Below are positions 23,685 through 34,128 of a stretch of 64,000 nucleotides of DNA, in pieces (the first letter of the stretch is position 1; each line of letters opens with the position of its first letter). This stretch comes from Odobenus rosmarus divergens. Lineage: Eukaryota > Chordata > Mammalia > Carnivora > Odobenidae. The DNA is taken from positions 1,856,791-1,920,790 of the forward strand of contig NW_004450467.1 in assembly GCF_000321225.1 (NCBI RefSeq). Direction: 5' to 3'. Under the pieces are notes generated by a model that ran no database searches, was not told where the DNA came from, and saw nothing but the letters and a program-made list of their open reading frames with translations. The translations under genes were made by a program, and so were the position numbers.

Positions 23685-24086
23685 GGCAGCGCCGGATCGT
23701 CCTCCCGCTCGGTCCGGCTCGCGCCGGGCGTGCGGGACGCGCTGCCTGGGGCCGGCCAGCCCCGAGCGGATCCACTCGCCCCCGCTTTCTCCGGTGCGTG
23801 TCTGTTTTACTTTCCGCCTTAGCCGAGAGGGCTCAGCGCCCGCGGGCGGGTGGAGAGCCCGGCTCGACGCGGGCTCCCTCCCTTCCCGCCACCTCAGGCC
23901 ACCCCGCCCGGCGCTGGCGCGGGGCCGGAGGGAGTCCGCGGCGGGCACCCGGCGGGGGCGGAGGGGCCGCGCCCGCGTGTGCTGAGCGAGGGAGGGCCGG
24001 AGGAAGGAGGGAAGGGCACAAAGGCCGGCGGCGGGCGCCGGGGTCCGGCCGGCCGGCCGTGGAGGAGGGGCGCCTCCCGTCCGCTC

Positions 24087-24203
24087 ATGAATATTAACCG
24101 AGCCTGCGGCCTAGCGCGTCCCGGCCGGGCCCGGCGCCCGGCCCGCGTACCCGCTCCTGCTCGCCGCCGCGCCTCGAAACCTGGGCCAAGCGGGCTGGGA
24201 AGG
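24087..24203 (+). other. ARHGAP21: Candidate 3' part of non-coding exon 1, ending in a strong donor
   Basis: AGG|gtaagc at 24203/24204 is a near-consensus donor at the downstream edge of the densest part of the CpG island, correctly placed to join the acceptor at 25299. The transcription start is not visible, so the 5' boundary given is only the first ATG of an open frame. From that ATG 39 codons (Arg/Pro/Ala rich) stay open to the donor in phase 0. Amino-acid content in such GC-rich DNA is not evidence of function. It could be leader sequence with an upstream ORF. Confidence 0.45.
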
Positions 24204-24720
24204 GTAAGCCCCTCGTTTTTTGTTTTTCCCCGGGTCTCCCGACACCTTGTTTTAAAAGTACATATTTGGGTCTCCCTTCCCGGCAGATCGAGATCACCGA
24301 CCCGCCTCTGGAAGGGGCGGAGGAAATAGTGGTAGGTGGGTGGTGGTTTTCTTTTTCCTATTTTTTTTTTTTGTCTTCCCTAGGTGGCCCCAGGGAAAGG
24401 GAAAGATTGTGTGTCGAATGGTAGTTTGGGGAGCAGCAAGTAAATAAAAGTTGCCCGGGCTGCGGCTTCATTTCTGTCGCTCCAGAATAATGCCCCGGAG
24501 AGGGAGTTGCGCCCGGGTCCCACCCGCGGCCGCGCACACCTCCCCGCCCAGCCCCGCCGCGGGCCAAGCAAAACAGCCGCCTCCTCGGGGGCAGCCTCGG
24601 GGCGCAGGGGCACGGGTGCGGGCGCCCAGACTCACCCCGCCCGCCAGCAAACGCCGGCCGAGCCGGCGCTGCCCGCCTCCGAGGCTGGCTTTTTGTTTTT
24701 ATTTTGGTGGGGGGTGTAGG

Positions 24721-25299
24721 GGAGCGAGCAGGGTTTTTGAAAAGTATTCCATTTTAATCTCGTGGGGAGAAAACTTCCGTTAAGTGTACGTATCTGGGTG
24801 ATGCCCAAGAGCCTATACACTCTCTCTTCTGTCCAGAAAATACATTAATTAAAATGCACTTGAAAAGGGAATTTTTTTTTCCTGAAGGCTGCACACCAAC
24901 CAGGCGTGTTTGACGCCACCACCGTGCAGTTCCGATGCTTCTCATTTTTTTTCCTGATTTATAGGTTTTTCCTTTTTTCTTTCTGTTTTGTCTGGGAGGA
25001 TTATTTCCTCTTTGAGTGCGTGAGGTTCATCAGCAGGGACCGAATAATCTTCCTAAGTGTTGGAACCGCGAACTTGGTGTAGACGTGTGGCAAGGCTAAG
25101 GTCAGCGTCTGGAGAAAGTTCATGCCCTTTAACTATTCCCTGTTCCAGGAGAGATCTCTTTGGGAGCTGACGCTCGAGCCTTCGCGACCCACTCAGATTC
25201 CTCTTGGTCACGGAGTAAGCGCTGGGAGGAGGAGGGGGACCGCTTTCTGCAGTTGGCCTCATTAGCTGCCAAGAAGACCCGTCTTCTTTGTTTTTTAAG
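24721..25299 (+). other. Leader intron or 5' flank of the first coding exon
   Basis: If exon 1 ends at 24203 this is intron up to the acceptor at 25299. It still contains scattered CpGs and a further donor-like site, CGGA|gtaagc at 25214/25215, which would define an 85-nt mini-intron ending at 25299. No repeats are seen, unlike most of the window. Confidence 0.4.
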
Positions 25300-25535
25300 T
25301 CTCGAGAAATGGACGAAGACGGTGAAGTCAGTTGAAGTCCGAAGAAATCAATCAGGGCGTTTTTGAAGGGGCTTCATAAAAACATTTCATTCCCCAGGCA
25401 CGTTACTTGTTTCACCAGCCCTGCACCTCCTCGGAGCCTTGTGTGGAATTCTTCCCTTTTTGGTGTGTGGTGGCATTCCGCCCCCCCCAATGTGGACTCC
25501 AAAGGGTTGGTCCCTTCTTTGTAATTTGAAATGAA
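25300..25535 (+). other. ARHGAP21: Candidate 5' leader part of the first coding exon
   Basis: A good splice acceptor (ttctttgttttttaag, AG at 25298-25299) would start this exon at 25300. A second candidate (ttcattccccag, AG at 25396-25397) would start it at 25398. The leader contains upstream ATGs: 25309-25335 (8 codons, G at -3 and G at +4), 25490-25534 (14 codons) and 25531-25539 (ATG AAA TGA). The choice of acceptor is inference; RNA evidence would settle it. A C-run at 25481-25488 also lies here. Confidence 0.5.
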
Positions 25536-25613
25536 ATGATGGCCACACGTCGGACTGGTCTACCGGAGGGAGATGGTGACAAGCTCAAGGCCTGCGGGTC
25601 CCCCACCTGTGAG
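25536..25613 (+). CDS. ARHGAP21: First coding exon of ARHGAP21 (N-terminal 26 codons)
   Basis: The exon encodes Met followed by MATRRTGLPEGDGDKLKAC and then GSPTCE, and ends at a strong donor (GAG|gtaagc, GT at 25614) in phase 0. From memory, human ARHGAP21 begins MATRRTGLSEGDGDKLKAC, so 18 of 19 residues agree, with Ser replaced by Pro. ARHGAP21 is a large (about 1950-residue) Rho GTPase-activating protein acting on Cdc42 and RhoA at Golgi and cell junctions, with PDZ, PH and RhoGAP domains. None of those domains lies in this exon. An in-frame TGA at 25527-25529 fixes the 5' limit of the frame. Of the two adjacent ATGs (25536, 25539) the second has the better Kozak context (A at -3, G at +4), so translation may start there. 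The five codons GSPTC just before the final Glu are not in the human protein as I remember it. The next coding exon was not found downstream. Gene identity rests on this short peptide plus the CpG-island promoter just upstream. Confidence 0.85.
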
Positions 25614-25663
25614 GTAAGCACAGAGGCAGCATCTTTGGGCCGCTCTCTACAATGTGTCCTGCC

Positions 25664-25690
25664 GGTGGGGTGGGGTGGGGTGGGGGTGGG
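25664..25690 (+). promoter_or_regulatory. G-quadruplex-forming tract just inside the first coding intron
   Basis: Four runs of four or more G separated by single T, followed by a further GGG, lie about 50 nt downstream of the donor at 25614 on the transcript strand. Single-nucleotide loops predict a very stable parallel quadruplex in nascent RNA and non-template DNA. A regulatory role is inference. Confidence 0.6.
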
Positions 25691-28495
25691 TCAGCTGCCA
25701 TGGGCCTCTGGAGAGGCTTTGGGGCCTTTGGGCTGATTTGTGGGAGTGTCCCAGCTTGACCCTAGGGCGGTGCAACCTTGCCCATTTTTGTTTCCAGGAA
25801 CTTCCAGTGATTCTTCCACAAGAAGGGTTTCTTCACTTTGAAATTCCCCATCTTGCCCATGCATCACCTCAGAGTAGGGAATTCTCCCATTTCAGGTGAC
25901 TGGGAATACCGCAAGTGTCTCTCTTTTCCTTCAGTTCCCATCCTCCAGTAGTTTTGGAGTTGGGCGGGTTAGGGGATGCCTTTGTGCATTTTGTGGGTAT
26001 GTATGCAAGATTGGCTACCAGAGGCGGAGAGAGGGCAGCTGGTGTGCTTGTTGTAACGGACCTCAGTCTCAATTTGGCTTTGATGGGTGTTCTGGCTTGC
26101 TGTTGATGTGGATCTCTGCTCTGGGTAGAAAAACAAGTCTTTTCCCATGGACAGTTTAAGCGCAGCCCTGAAAAACAGATTTATAGAGTTGTAATTCCAA
26201 CTCCCTGAAAAATTTCCTGACATTACTGTTCTTTTATTTATGCCCTTCTTTTCACTGCTCAGAAGTTCTGTGAGCTGCCTGCCGTGGGGTGTCAGGTGGC
26301 TTGCATTGTCTTTAGACCATCATCTTTGGGAGGGCTCAGATGATTATATGCCAGGCTTCCTGAAATTTTTGAGCAGGCACGACAGAAATCAGAAAATCCA
26401 TTGATTTATGACACCCATATGCCCTGTTGCCTCTTATATTCTTTTTTTTCTTTATATATGTGTATATATATATATATATTCTCTATATGTTATATTTCAT
26501 TCTGTAATGACTGTTTTGTGTTTACTTGGTTATTGGTTTCTGTAATTTCCTTGCTAAATGTACTGAATATTGTTACCCTTTAAACTTTACTTTTGAGCCA
26601 TCTATATTTTTATTGAAGGATTGAATAGATTATAGTAACATCCCCCAGAGAGGCTTTACTCTCACTATTTCGTTTGTACCTTGTAAGTGTTAAATTTTTA
26701 CTTCACGGCCGTCGAAACAAGGTCTAGTTCTTGAGTGTGTGAGTTTTGGCATTTTAATAAAAATGAGTCAAGTTAAATTTTTGTTTTTAAAGCATGCAGA
26801 GAAACTTGCTTCAGGTAGCTCACTTCATACTGGATAAGAAAGTTTATGCAGAAAATACAGGGAGGTGGGTACTGTACAACTCCTTGGAACTAGCAGTTTA
26901 CAGTTAGAATCAGTGTTTTACTTTTTGATACCTGTAAACACCTGCTTGCAGGTAAAAACGTGATTAAGTATAACACCACAATCCTCTGATCATGGTAAAC
27001 CATAATAACTCGTTTTGGAAGGCCTACCTCCAACTTGGTGATTGCTTAATGTGTATTGTAGTTACATAATAATATGTACTGTGGTCCCAAAGCCTCATTT
27101 GTCTTTGTCTTGTGAATACTTTAATTAGCATGCTATTTGCATTATATTTGCAAAAACAATATTATTTGATTTTTTTTTTTTTTTTTTTTGGTCATTTAAG
27201 GGATCTCCCCCAAACCAAGAATTTATAGTAGATAGATCTTGTCCTTGGCTAGAGAGCAGTGTTTCCAGTTGCAAACTTCCTTATATTAACACTGACAGTT
27301 ACGTATTTTTTTAAGGGCTGTGAAATTTGTTTTCATTTGACTGTTACTGCTGGCATAGGCATATTATTTGTAGTTTGGGGACGAAGAAAACATTATATTG
27401 CCTGTATTTTGCTCATTTAAAGATTATACACAGAACTTGAGTTTGGTATTAAGCTATCATATTGTTTGGATTTTTAAAGAATAGGTAGGTATTTTTTGCT
27501 TAATATGTGGGAATGGAAATAAAGGGGCTGTATGCTGTCAGACAGCATTTTAAAATCTCAGCTTAAGGAGTAATTATGGCCTGTTTCATTGTTGTGTATT
27601 TAGCTCTCATTGATACTTCTGATGCACTTTAAATCTTGTGAATATTTATTAGTGATAAAGAGAGAGTTACCACTGGAATACTTTGGGTTGATACATATTT
27701 AAGTCTTGGAACACTGCACTTAATTTTTGTGTTTAATTTTATTAGAAGTATTACATTCTAGAGTTGTATACGGTCATTCTTTAAAAACTTTTAGAAAACA
27801 ATAGCTAAATGTGTGTTTGAATAGTAAATTTACATGCGTTTTTACCTAACGAAGACATGAGCATATATGTTTTAATATTAATGTTGTTAATCAGCCAAAA
27901 ATCTTAACTGTGCAGGACAGAAGAAACTGATATAGTAAATTGATAGGAATCTCTGATTCATGACTTATCTAGTTAGTTAATTCCACCTTTTATAAATAAG
28001 GGCTACTGCTTTGTTGAAGAACATTCAGAAACTTCTTGTTCATCTTATATATTAGAATCTAATTGTGTTGGTACATGAATAAATATAAGCACCCCTCCCC
28101 AAGGATATATTGGAAGGTTAAAAACCAAACAACTAACAAACAATCCTCTTAATTGTGACAATTCAGTAGAATATATCTTGGGATTGTACAGTTAGGATGG
28201 CACAGTTCTATTCATGCAGAGTTATAGACTTTGCATGTCTGCAAATAATCGTATCGCTCACTCTGAGCTGGTAAGTGTGTTTTGGTGCGTGCCTGTGTAC
28301 AGTCTGGTCTGTGAAGTATTCCGACATCTCACCTTGAGTGGCTTTGCTCACAAAATCGCTTAATTTAGACCCTGAATCCTTGGTGATGTGATCACCCCTT
28401 TCATATCCTATAGAGCTCATCCTTCAAGGTTCAGCTTGCCTCTTTTTTTTTTTAACCAAAGGTGAAAACTTATTCCTCAGCTTTTTAGACCACAT
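25691..28495 (+). other. Repeat-poor early intron
   Basis: No CAN-SINE, L1 or L2 recognised for almost 3 kb. A TA microsatellite lies at about 26456-26480 and a T-run near 27170-27189. Such repeat-poor DNA next to a promoter often holds regulatory sequence, but none can be proved here. Confidence 0.4.
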
Positions 28496-28509
28496 TATTT
28501 TTCCTATTT

Positions 28510-28709
28510 TTTTTTTTTTTAAGATTTTATTCATTTATTTGACAGAGAGAGTGAGCGCACAAGCAGGGGGAGAGGCCGAAGGAGAGTGAGAAGCAGACTG
28601 CCCCCTGAGCAGGGATTCCCTACACAGGGCTGATCCCAGGACCCCGATCATGACGTGAGCCGAAGGCAGACGCTTAACCGCTTAACCGACTGAGCCACCC
28701 AGGCGCCCC
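28510..28709 (-). mobile_element. CAN-SINE, minus strand, with internal 10-bp duplication
   Basis: Flanked by tatttttcctattt at 28496-28509 and 28710-28723 (exact). In its head region the motif cgcttaaccg is duplicated in tandem before gactgagccaccc. Confidence 0.95.
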
Positions 28710-28723
28710 TATTTTTCCTATTT

Positions 28724-28999
28724 CTAATATTTATTTTACTTTTTCTCTGTAGGCAATAGTATTGCCCAGTAATAGAATTTTTAGCACTTTCATTGTCTGT
28801 TGTTAAAACAAATGTGTTTACTGATGCTAATCAGTATAATAATTAATTTGTTTCATTTTATGTCTGGCTTCTTCATCTAGACTAAGATTATCCTATGACT
28901 AAGTATTATAGCTGATGAAAGATAATTGTAGGTTGACTTTGGAATAATGTAAGTAATACAGCAAGGCGTTTTTCTGTGTATGAACTCATGAGGATTCAT
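28724..28999. other. Unassigned intron
   Basis: AT-rich, nothing recognised. Confidence 0.3.
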
Positions 29000-30140
29000 A
29001 CTTTTGCTCTTCTTTCTGGAATACTGTGCACTTTGCTTTTATCCCAGACTCCCTTGTTCCTTCTCAGGCGCTCTTCTGCTCTCTCTCCCTCTCCCTGGGG
29101 TTCCTCTTCCTCTCTGCCCTTTCACGTTGGCTTTATGTAGAGCCAGGCTTTTGCCATTCCTCTTCTCTTTTTCACTCTCTGGGTTTCATTTTACGCTCTC
29201 CCATGGCTTTAATCGGCATGCTGGGGACTCCAAATTTAGAGCTCAATCCCAGGTTTTGTAGGGGATCTCCAGACCTATGTAGCCTTTTGCCTATTTACTA
29301 AACAGTTGTTTTGTTTTTTAATTGCCCACAGGCATTTCAAACTTAACAAATTCTACTCTTACCAGCAGCCTTCCCCTCTTGCTGCTTTTAGTGAGCGGCA
29401 CCGCTGTCTCCTTATCTGTCCCAGTCAAACACCGGGTTATCATCCTTGACCCTTCTCTCTCCTCATTCCTCCTATCCAAAGTCCTGTCGAGTCTGCAGTC
29501 CACATCCCCCCGCCACTACCTGAGTTCAGGTCAGCTGCATCTCCGAGTTGAGCCACCGGCCAGCCAGGCTTCCTAACTACTTTCCCAGTTGCCCAGCCTT
29601 GAGCAGCACTCTACCCCTGCCGTAGTCACAGTGCTCCTCCTGAAATCGAAGGCCGATTGTTCCGTTCGCCTGTGTAAAACGATTTTCTGGCTTCCCATTG
29701 CCTTGGGGATAAAGTTCAAACTCCTGAGAAGTCTGCAAGGACAGTAAATAATCTGGCCCGCCCTTCTCCTACACTTCCTATGCTGTGCATTCCACAAGCC
29801 TCTCCACTTCGGGTCCTTGCAAATGCTGTTTTCTCCCACCCTTCCTTCCACCTGCCCCTCCTCCGCCCCGCTCTCCTCCATGCCCGATTTTCCTCATCAT
29901 TCTGGTCTCTTCTTCAACATCACTTCCTCAGGAAAGCGTTTCCTGACTCCAAGACAGGATTAGCTGCCCCAGAGCATTATCCCAAAACACCCTGTACTTT
30001 ATCAGGAATAGTGCTTGCAAGTTTATTTATCTCCATTTCCCCCTGGACTGCAACCCCCGTAAGAACAGGCACCATGCTTGCTTCTCCTGTGTCTGGCTCA
30101 TAGTAGGTGCTCAGTAAATAGTGTTGAATTAATGAATATG
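29000..30140 (+). mobile_element. L2 LINE fragment, plus strand, first copy
   Basis: Ends in the typical L2 3' terminus: ctggactgcaacccccgtaa, gaacaggcaccatgcttgct, ctcatagtaggtgctcagta, aatagtgttgaattaatgaa. Upstream parts (gcccacaggcatttcaaact) also fit L2. Several open frames here (84-107 codons) are L2 remnants. Confidence 0.7.
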
Positions 30141-30179
30141 TAGGAAGGGCTTTAATTTTTATTCACTGTTCACTTCGCT

Positions 30180-31320
30180 TCAGGACCCTGTACTGTCTTG
30201 ATTATCCGCCTACCTCATTGATCCCTCCTTCTCACTTCTCAGTACCTGGATTTCCTCAACTTTCTGGCCTGCTAAATCTTCATATACATCAGAGTTTGAC
30301 CCTCTTTTCTTCTCTCTGTGCTCACTTTCATGACTTTAAACATCAAGTATATACTGACAATCCATATTTATGTCTGTATATTTGTGTGTGTGTGTGTGTG
30401 TGTGTTGTCTCCACCCGTTTGGTCTCTGTACCCCTTGAATTCAGATGCCTACGTCCACCTGACCACTCAGTCTCCACTTGAATAGTAAAGAGGCATATCA
30501 AAAACCGAACTCCTGATTCTCTACATCTCCTCCTGCCCACCTTCCTAGTTTTCTCCTCCTCTCCGGCACTAGCACTCCTGCCTTCCGGGTCAGGCTTCTT
30601 GGAGTGATCTTTGATCTCTCTCCTGCATACCATGCAAATCTGGTTGACTGTCTCACAGCTTCAAGTGCTTGCCAGCCTCCAGTCTGTTCACACAGGAACC
30701 AGAGTGGACCGTCTGTAAATCAGAGCATGTCACTCCTTTGCTCACAGTCCTCAGGAGGCTTCTCATTTCCCTCAGGGTTAACAGCCGAAGTTCTTCCGTG
30801 CCCTGCAAAGCCCTGCACAATTTGCCCTCCCACCTCCCGAATCTCACCTCTTGCTCCTCTCGCTGTCCTCGCTCTGTACTAGCCATTCTGGACTCTTGTG
30901 CACACACACTGGGTATGGCATCCCCCAGAGCCTTCCCACCACTAGCTGTACCCTCCACTTGGAGCACTGTCCCCGCTCAGGCATCCCCAGGGCTCGCTTC
31001 CTCATCTCCTTGAGGTTTTGGCCTTGAGGTCACCTGAGTGAGGCCTTTGCTGACCATTGAGTTGATTGAACCCCTCTCCCCTTCTCCCACGACACAACCT
31101 GCCCTCCTTCCTTGTTGTGTTTTTCTCCCCTGTCACTCTCCATGTGACATGCTTATCCATCTGATTTTGCTTATTTGTTCGGGCAGATCATATATCTAAA
31201 ATAAAAGTGTTAAGTGCAGTTCGTTTTGTTCACATGGTATTTTCTGTGCCTAGAAGAACGCCTAGCCCATTATTGGCCCACAAATATTTTTTCCAATGAG
31301 TGAATGAATGAGTGAATCAA
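30180..31320 (+). mobile_element. L2 LINE fragment, plus strand, second copy
   Basis: tcagagcatgtcactccttt, ccctgcaaagccctgcacaa, cttgagggctcacct-type text and the end tgagtgaatgaatgagtgaa fit L2. A GT microsatellite is at 30381-30404. The frames at 30604-31013 (both strands) are within it. Confidence 0.7.
30381..30404 (+). repeat. (GT)n microsatellite
   Basis: About 12 uninterrupted GT units. Confidence 0.9.
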
Positions 31321-31948
31321 GACTAAGAAAAATTCTAAAATGTTACTGAGTTTGTATATGGGTACATAACATGTGAATACTTAATGTAGATTGTACAGAA
31401 GTGTGTAGGGTATAAGTATTTTGTCTTCTAGACCTCCGTTTCCATTAAGACTGCTGTTCACATCTTTGGTGCCTTTTTTCTTTGCATCTTTCCTCCCTTT
31501 GGGAAGCTGGTAGCCAAGTAACAGTAACCCAGTGTGTAGCACACATGTATGAAATAATTTGCACTAAGAGGTGAGATAATGGTAATTAACACACCAGTGG
31601 ATGGGGAATCAGGCTGGTGGGGAAACTATAAAAAGATAATATGCCTGTATTGGTAAAAATTTTTTTCTTAAAATGAATGGCTAATACACTAATGTTCTTT
31701 ATTAAATATCTTGTAATATAAACATTTCATTACAAGTTAAAAATGATCACAACATTGATTATGACAAAATGTTAGCAGTTGTTAATTCTAGATGATGAGA
31801 ATTTGGGGATTATATTATTTTTGTATTTTCTCTTTTTTGCTTAATTCCAAAGCTATGATAAAAAGACACCATTTACAGATTTTTAAAAACAGGCAATATG
31901 TTACTAGTCTTGTGGAAATGTGGTTTCTAGAAAACCTACACTGCTTAA
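31321..31948. other. Unassigned intron
   Basis: AT-rich; nothing recognised. Confidence 0.3.
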
Positions 31949-31961
31949 AATAATACTTAAA

Positions 31962-32158
31962 GGGCGCCTGGGTGGCTCAGTTGGTTAAGCGACTGCCTTC
32001 GGCTCAGGTCATGATCCCGGAGTCCCGGGATCGAGTCCCACATCGGGCTCCCTGCTCAGCAGGGAGTCTCCTTCTCCCTCTGACCCTCTTCCCTCTCATG
32101 CTCTCTATCTCTCATTCTCTCTCCCAAATAAATAAATAAAATCTTTAAAAAAAATAAT
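31962..32158 (+). mobile_element. CAN-SINE, plus strand, with 13-bp target-site duplication
   Basis: Flanked by aataatacttaaa at 31949-31961 and 32159-32171 (exact). Near-consensus body with gtcccgggatcgagtcccac. Inserted in the same orientation as the gene, unlike most SINEs in this intron. Confidence 0.95.
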
Positions 32159-32171
32159 AATAATACTTAAA

Positions 32172-34126
32172 TACTTTTTGAAAAGGATACACACTACTCA
32201 AAGCAATACTTGAGTATTTTTTTAAAAGCATGTGTTTTTTTTCAGGGGAGGCCGAGGATTCATTCTAGGCTCGTTGTACTACCATGTAATATAACACTAT
32301 TATTTAACTTTAAACATATGTTCCTTTGTATACCTGAGTCTGTATGTCAGAATACCATTGCATGTCAAAAGCTTTATGCTGCGGGTTGGGATTAAAGGTA
32401 AAGCCTGCCAGAATTCAGACTAGCAGAAGCAGCAGCAGGTATGAAGTGACATTTCAGCAGAAGTCCCGATTTGAATGGATTGGGTGGGACCCTGTCACTA
32501 GATGCAGGCCATCAACAAATGAGTACCCCTGGCTGCAGAAAATTTCTCCATACGTTGTCAGTGTTCCTTAGCATTCATTTTTCTAAGATAAACATTTTGT
32601 GAGGTCCTTATTCCTTGGTTACAGAATCTCTGATCCTTTCTTCATTTCTTTAGTTTTTACCAGGTCAGATAATTCTAGTACAAAAGTGATAATCCGTTTC
32701 TTTTGTTCTTTGCTTTGTGAAGGGACCTGTCATCTTATGATAGTTAACAATATGGTGATTTCAGCGTGAGCAACGCTAGTGTGGGTAAAGACGCATGGAT
32801 GCGTTACTGAGTGCAGCTACTTTCTGTTACAGAAAGACCATATGGGAGGCACTTGTTTTTCTTTCTGGTTGATGTGATTAGATTAGTAAACAAAAAAGTT
32901 ATTGGACTTAAAGATTGTCCTGTTATTTATCTAATTTTAATTGACCATAAATAATTAAATATGTTAAATCTTATGAGCCTTCTCTATGTTCTGTTGGTTT
33001 GGAGTAGGAAGACATCTTCATGTAAAAGCTTCATTTTGGATTGCTTCCACCAAAATAGTTTTTTAGTGAAGCTTCATATTCTTAAAAAAATTGAGTATTG
33101 TGCAAATAGGTTATTTCACAATAAAATCTGGAAGATGGCCTTTTGTACTTCTAAAATCATCTGAGAGACAAATGGATACACTGTACTTTGGTTTAAAACT
33201 AAATGTGATGGAAATTGTTTTTTGTAAGTCCTCTTTTTTCTAATTATTTATTAATATGCAAGGAATCCCATTGTGTAGATTTGTGAATAAGGGAATAGAT
33301 TGAGAACCCAAATTTGATATTTCTGAATGCTCACCTACCTTTGGGAAAGTTTTTAGGCAGACCAGAGCAAGCTATTATTATCAAAAAATGGCAAGTTAAA
33401 GAGTGTATTTACTTTTCCTTAGTCACACTGGCTGCTGTTGAGTCTTCTATTTGATACTGGGCGTGGTTTTGATTCAGAATTGGTTTCTTCTGCCTTTTCC
33501 CCTTGTCGCACACCCCTCTTCTGGATCCACAAATGGCACTCAGCAATAGTGCTACATATGGAGTGCTGCTCCTGATTCCACAACTTCTTTTTCCTTCTTA
33601 TAACCAAGTGAGGACATAGTCTCAGTCTCTTGACTTACACTCTTGTTCACTTCATTAATCTTTCATATATCTTGACAGAATGTCTTAAGAAAATCAAGAT
33701 GTTCTTTTTTCTTACAATGTGGAGAGTATCCTTAAATATCAATAGATAGAAAGCTGGATTCGTGATTACATTTCTCCTGGATATGTCTTATCTCCTATGA
33801 TCTTGGGGATTAATAGGCATCATTTTTTTTTTAAGCCTCAAGATATCTAGGCATCTTTAATCCCCAGAAGTTTGCTAATAAGTAAAGATTCTATATTTAA
33901 AAAACTTGTGTTAGCTTGGTCAATGAGCCTTACTTTCTCCTCTGGGTTCTGCGTATTGGCTTCTGGAAACATACCCACCTAGTGAATGTGAAGGGAAGGA
34001 AATGCTCTGGGTACCAGTTTAAATCAGATATTTATTATAATGCTTTTAGGAAATGTTTTCAATTTACTTTTTTTTTCATTTAATGATATATTATAGACAC
34101 CGTTCTCTGCCCATAGGGAAGATATA
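32172..34126. other. Unassigned intron
   Basis: No repeat family recognised. A donor-like CAG|gtatga occurs at about 32439, in the 75-codon frame 32344-32571, but no matching acceptor or homology supports an exon. Confidence 0.3.
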
Positions 34127-34128
34127 TA

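Larger units (their letters stand above)
22395..24720. promoter_or_regulatory. CpG island and promoter region of ARHGAP21
   Basis: CpG density rises sharply at about 22.4 kb and stays high to about 24.7 kb, peaking at 23.45-24.18 kb, in an otherwise AT-rich, CpG-poor window. It contains GC-box (Sp1-type) motifs, two CCAAT boxes, an AP-1/MARE-like site and a CGG repeat. There is no clear TATA box, so a dispersed TSS is likely. Long open frames on both strands (for example 23195-24097 and 23484-23948) result from the lack of AT-rich stop codons and are not called as genes. The position 1-3 kb upstream of the first coding exon fits a housekeeping-type ARHGAP21 promoter. Divergent antisense transcription is possible but not shown. 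Confidence 0.85.

Noticed and set aside
23195..24097. 300-codon open frame and other long frames (23260-23985, 23484-23948, 23397-23822) in the CpG island
   Set aside because: Several frames on both strands are open at once because the DNA is extremely GC-rich. Composition is Arg/Pro/Gly/Ala only, with no recognisable domain.
25654..25899. Frame continuing past the first coding exon donor (also 25536-25736)
   Set aside because: Read-through of the intron beyond a strong GAG|gtaagc donor; the sequence after it is the G-rich tract.
29004..31013. Cluster of 84-114 codon frames
   Set aside because: They follow L2 LINE sequence on both strands; remnants of an old element, not a host gene.
32344..32571. 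75-codon frame with a donor-like CAG|gtatga
   Set aside because: No convincing acceptor or homology; chance frame.
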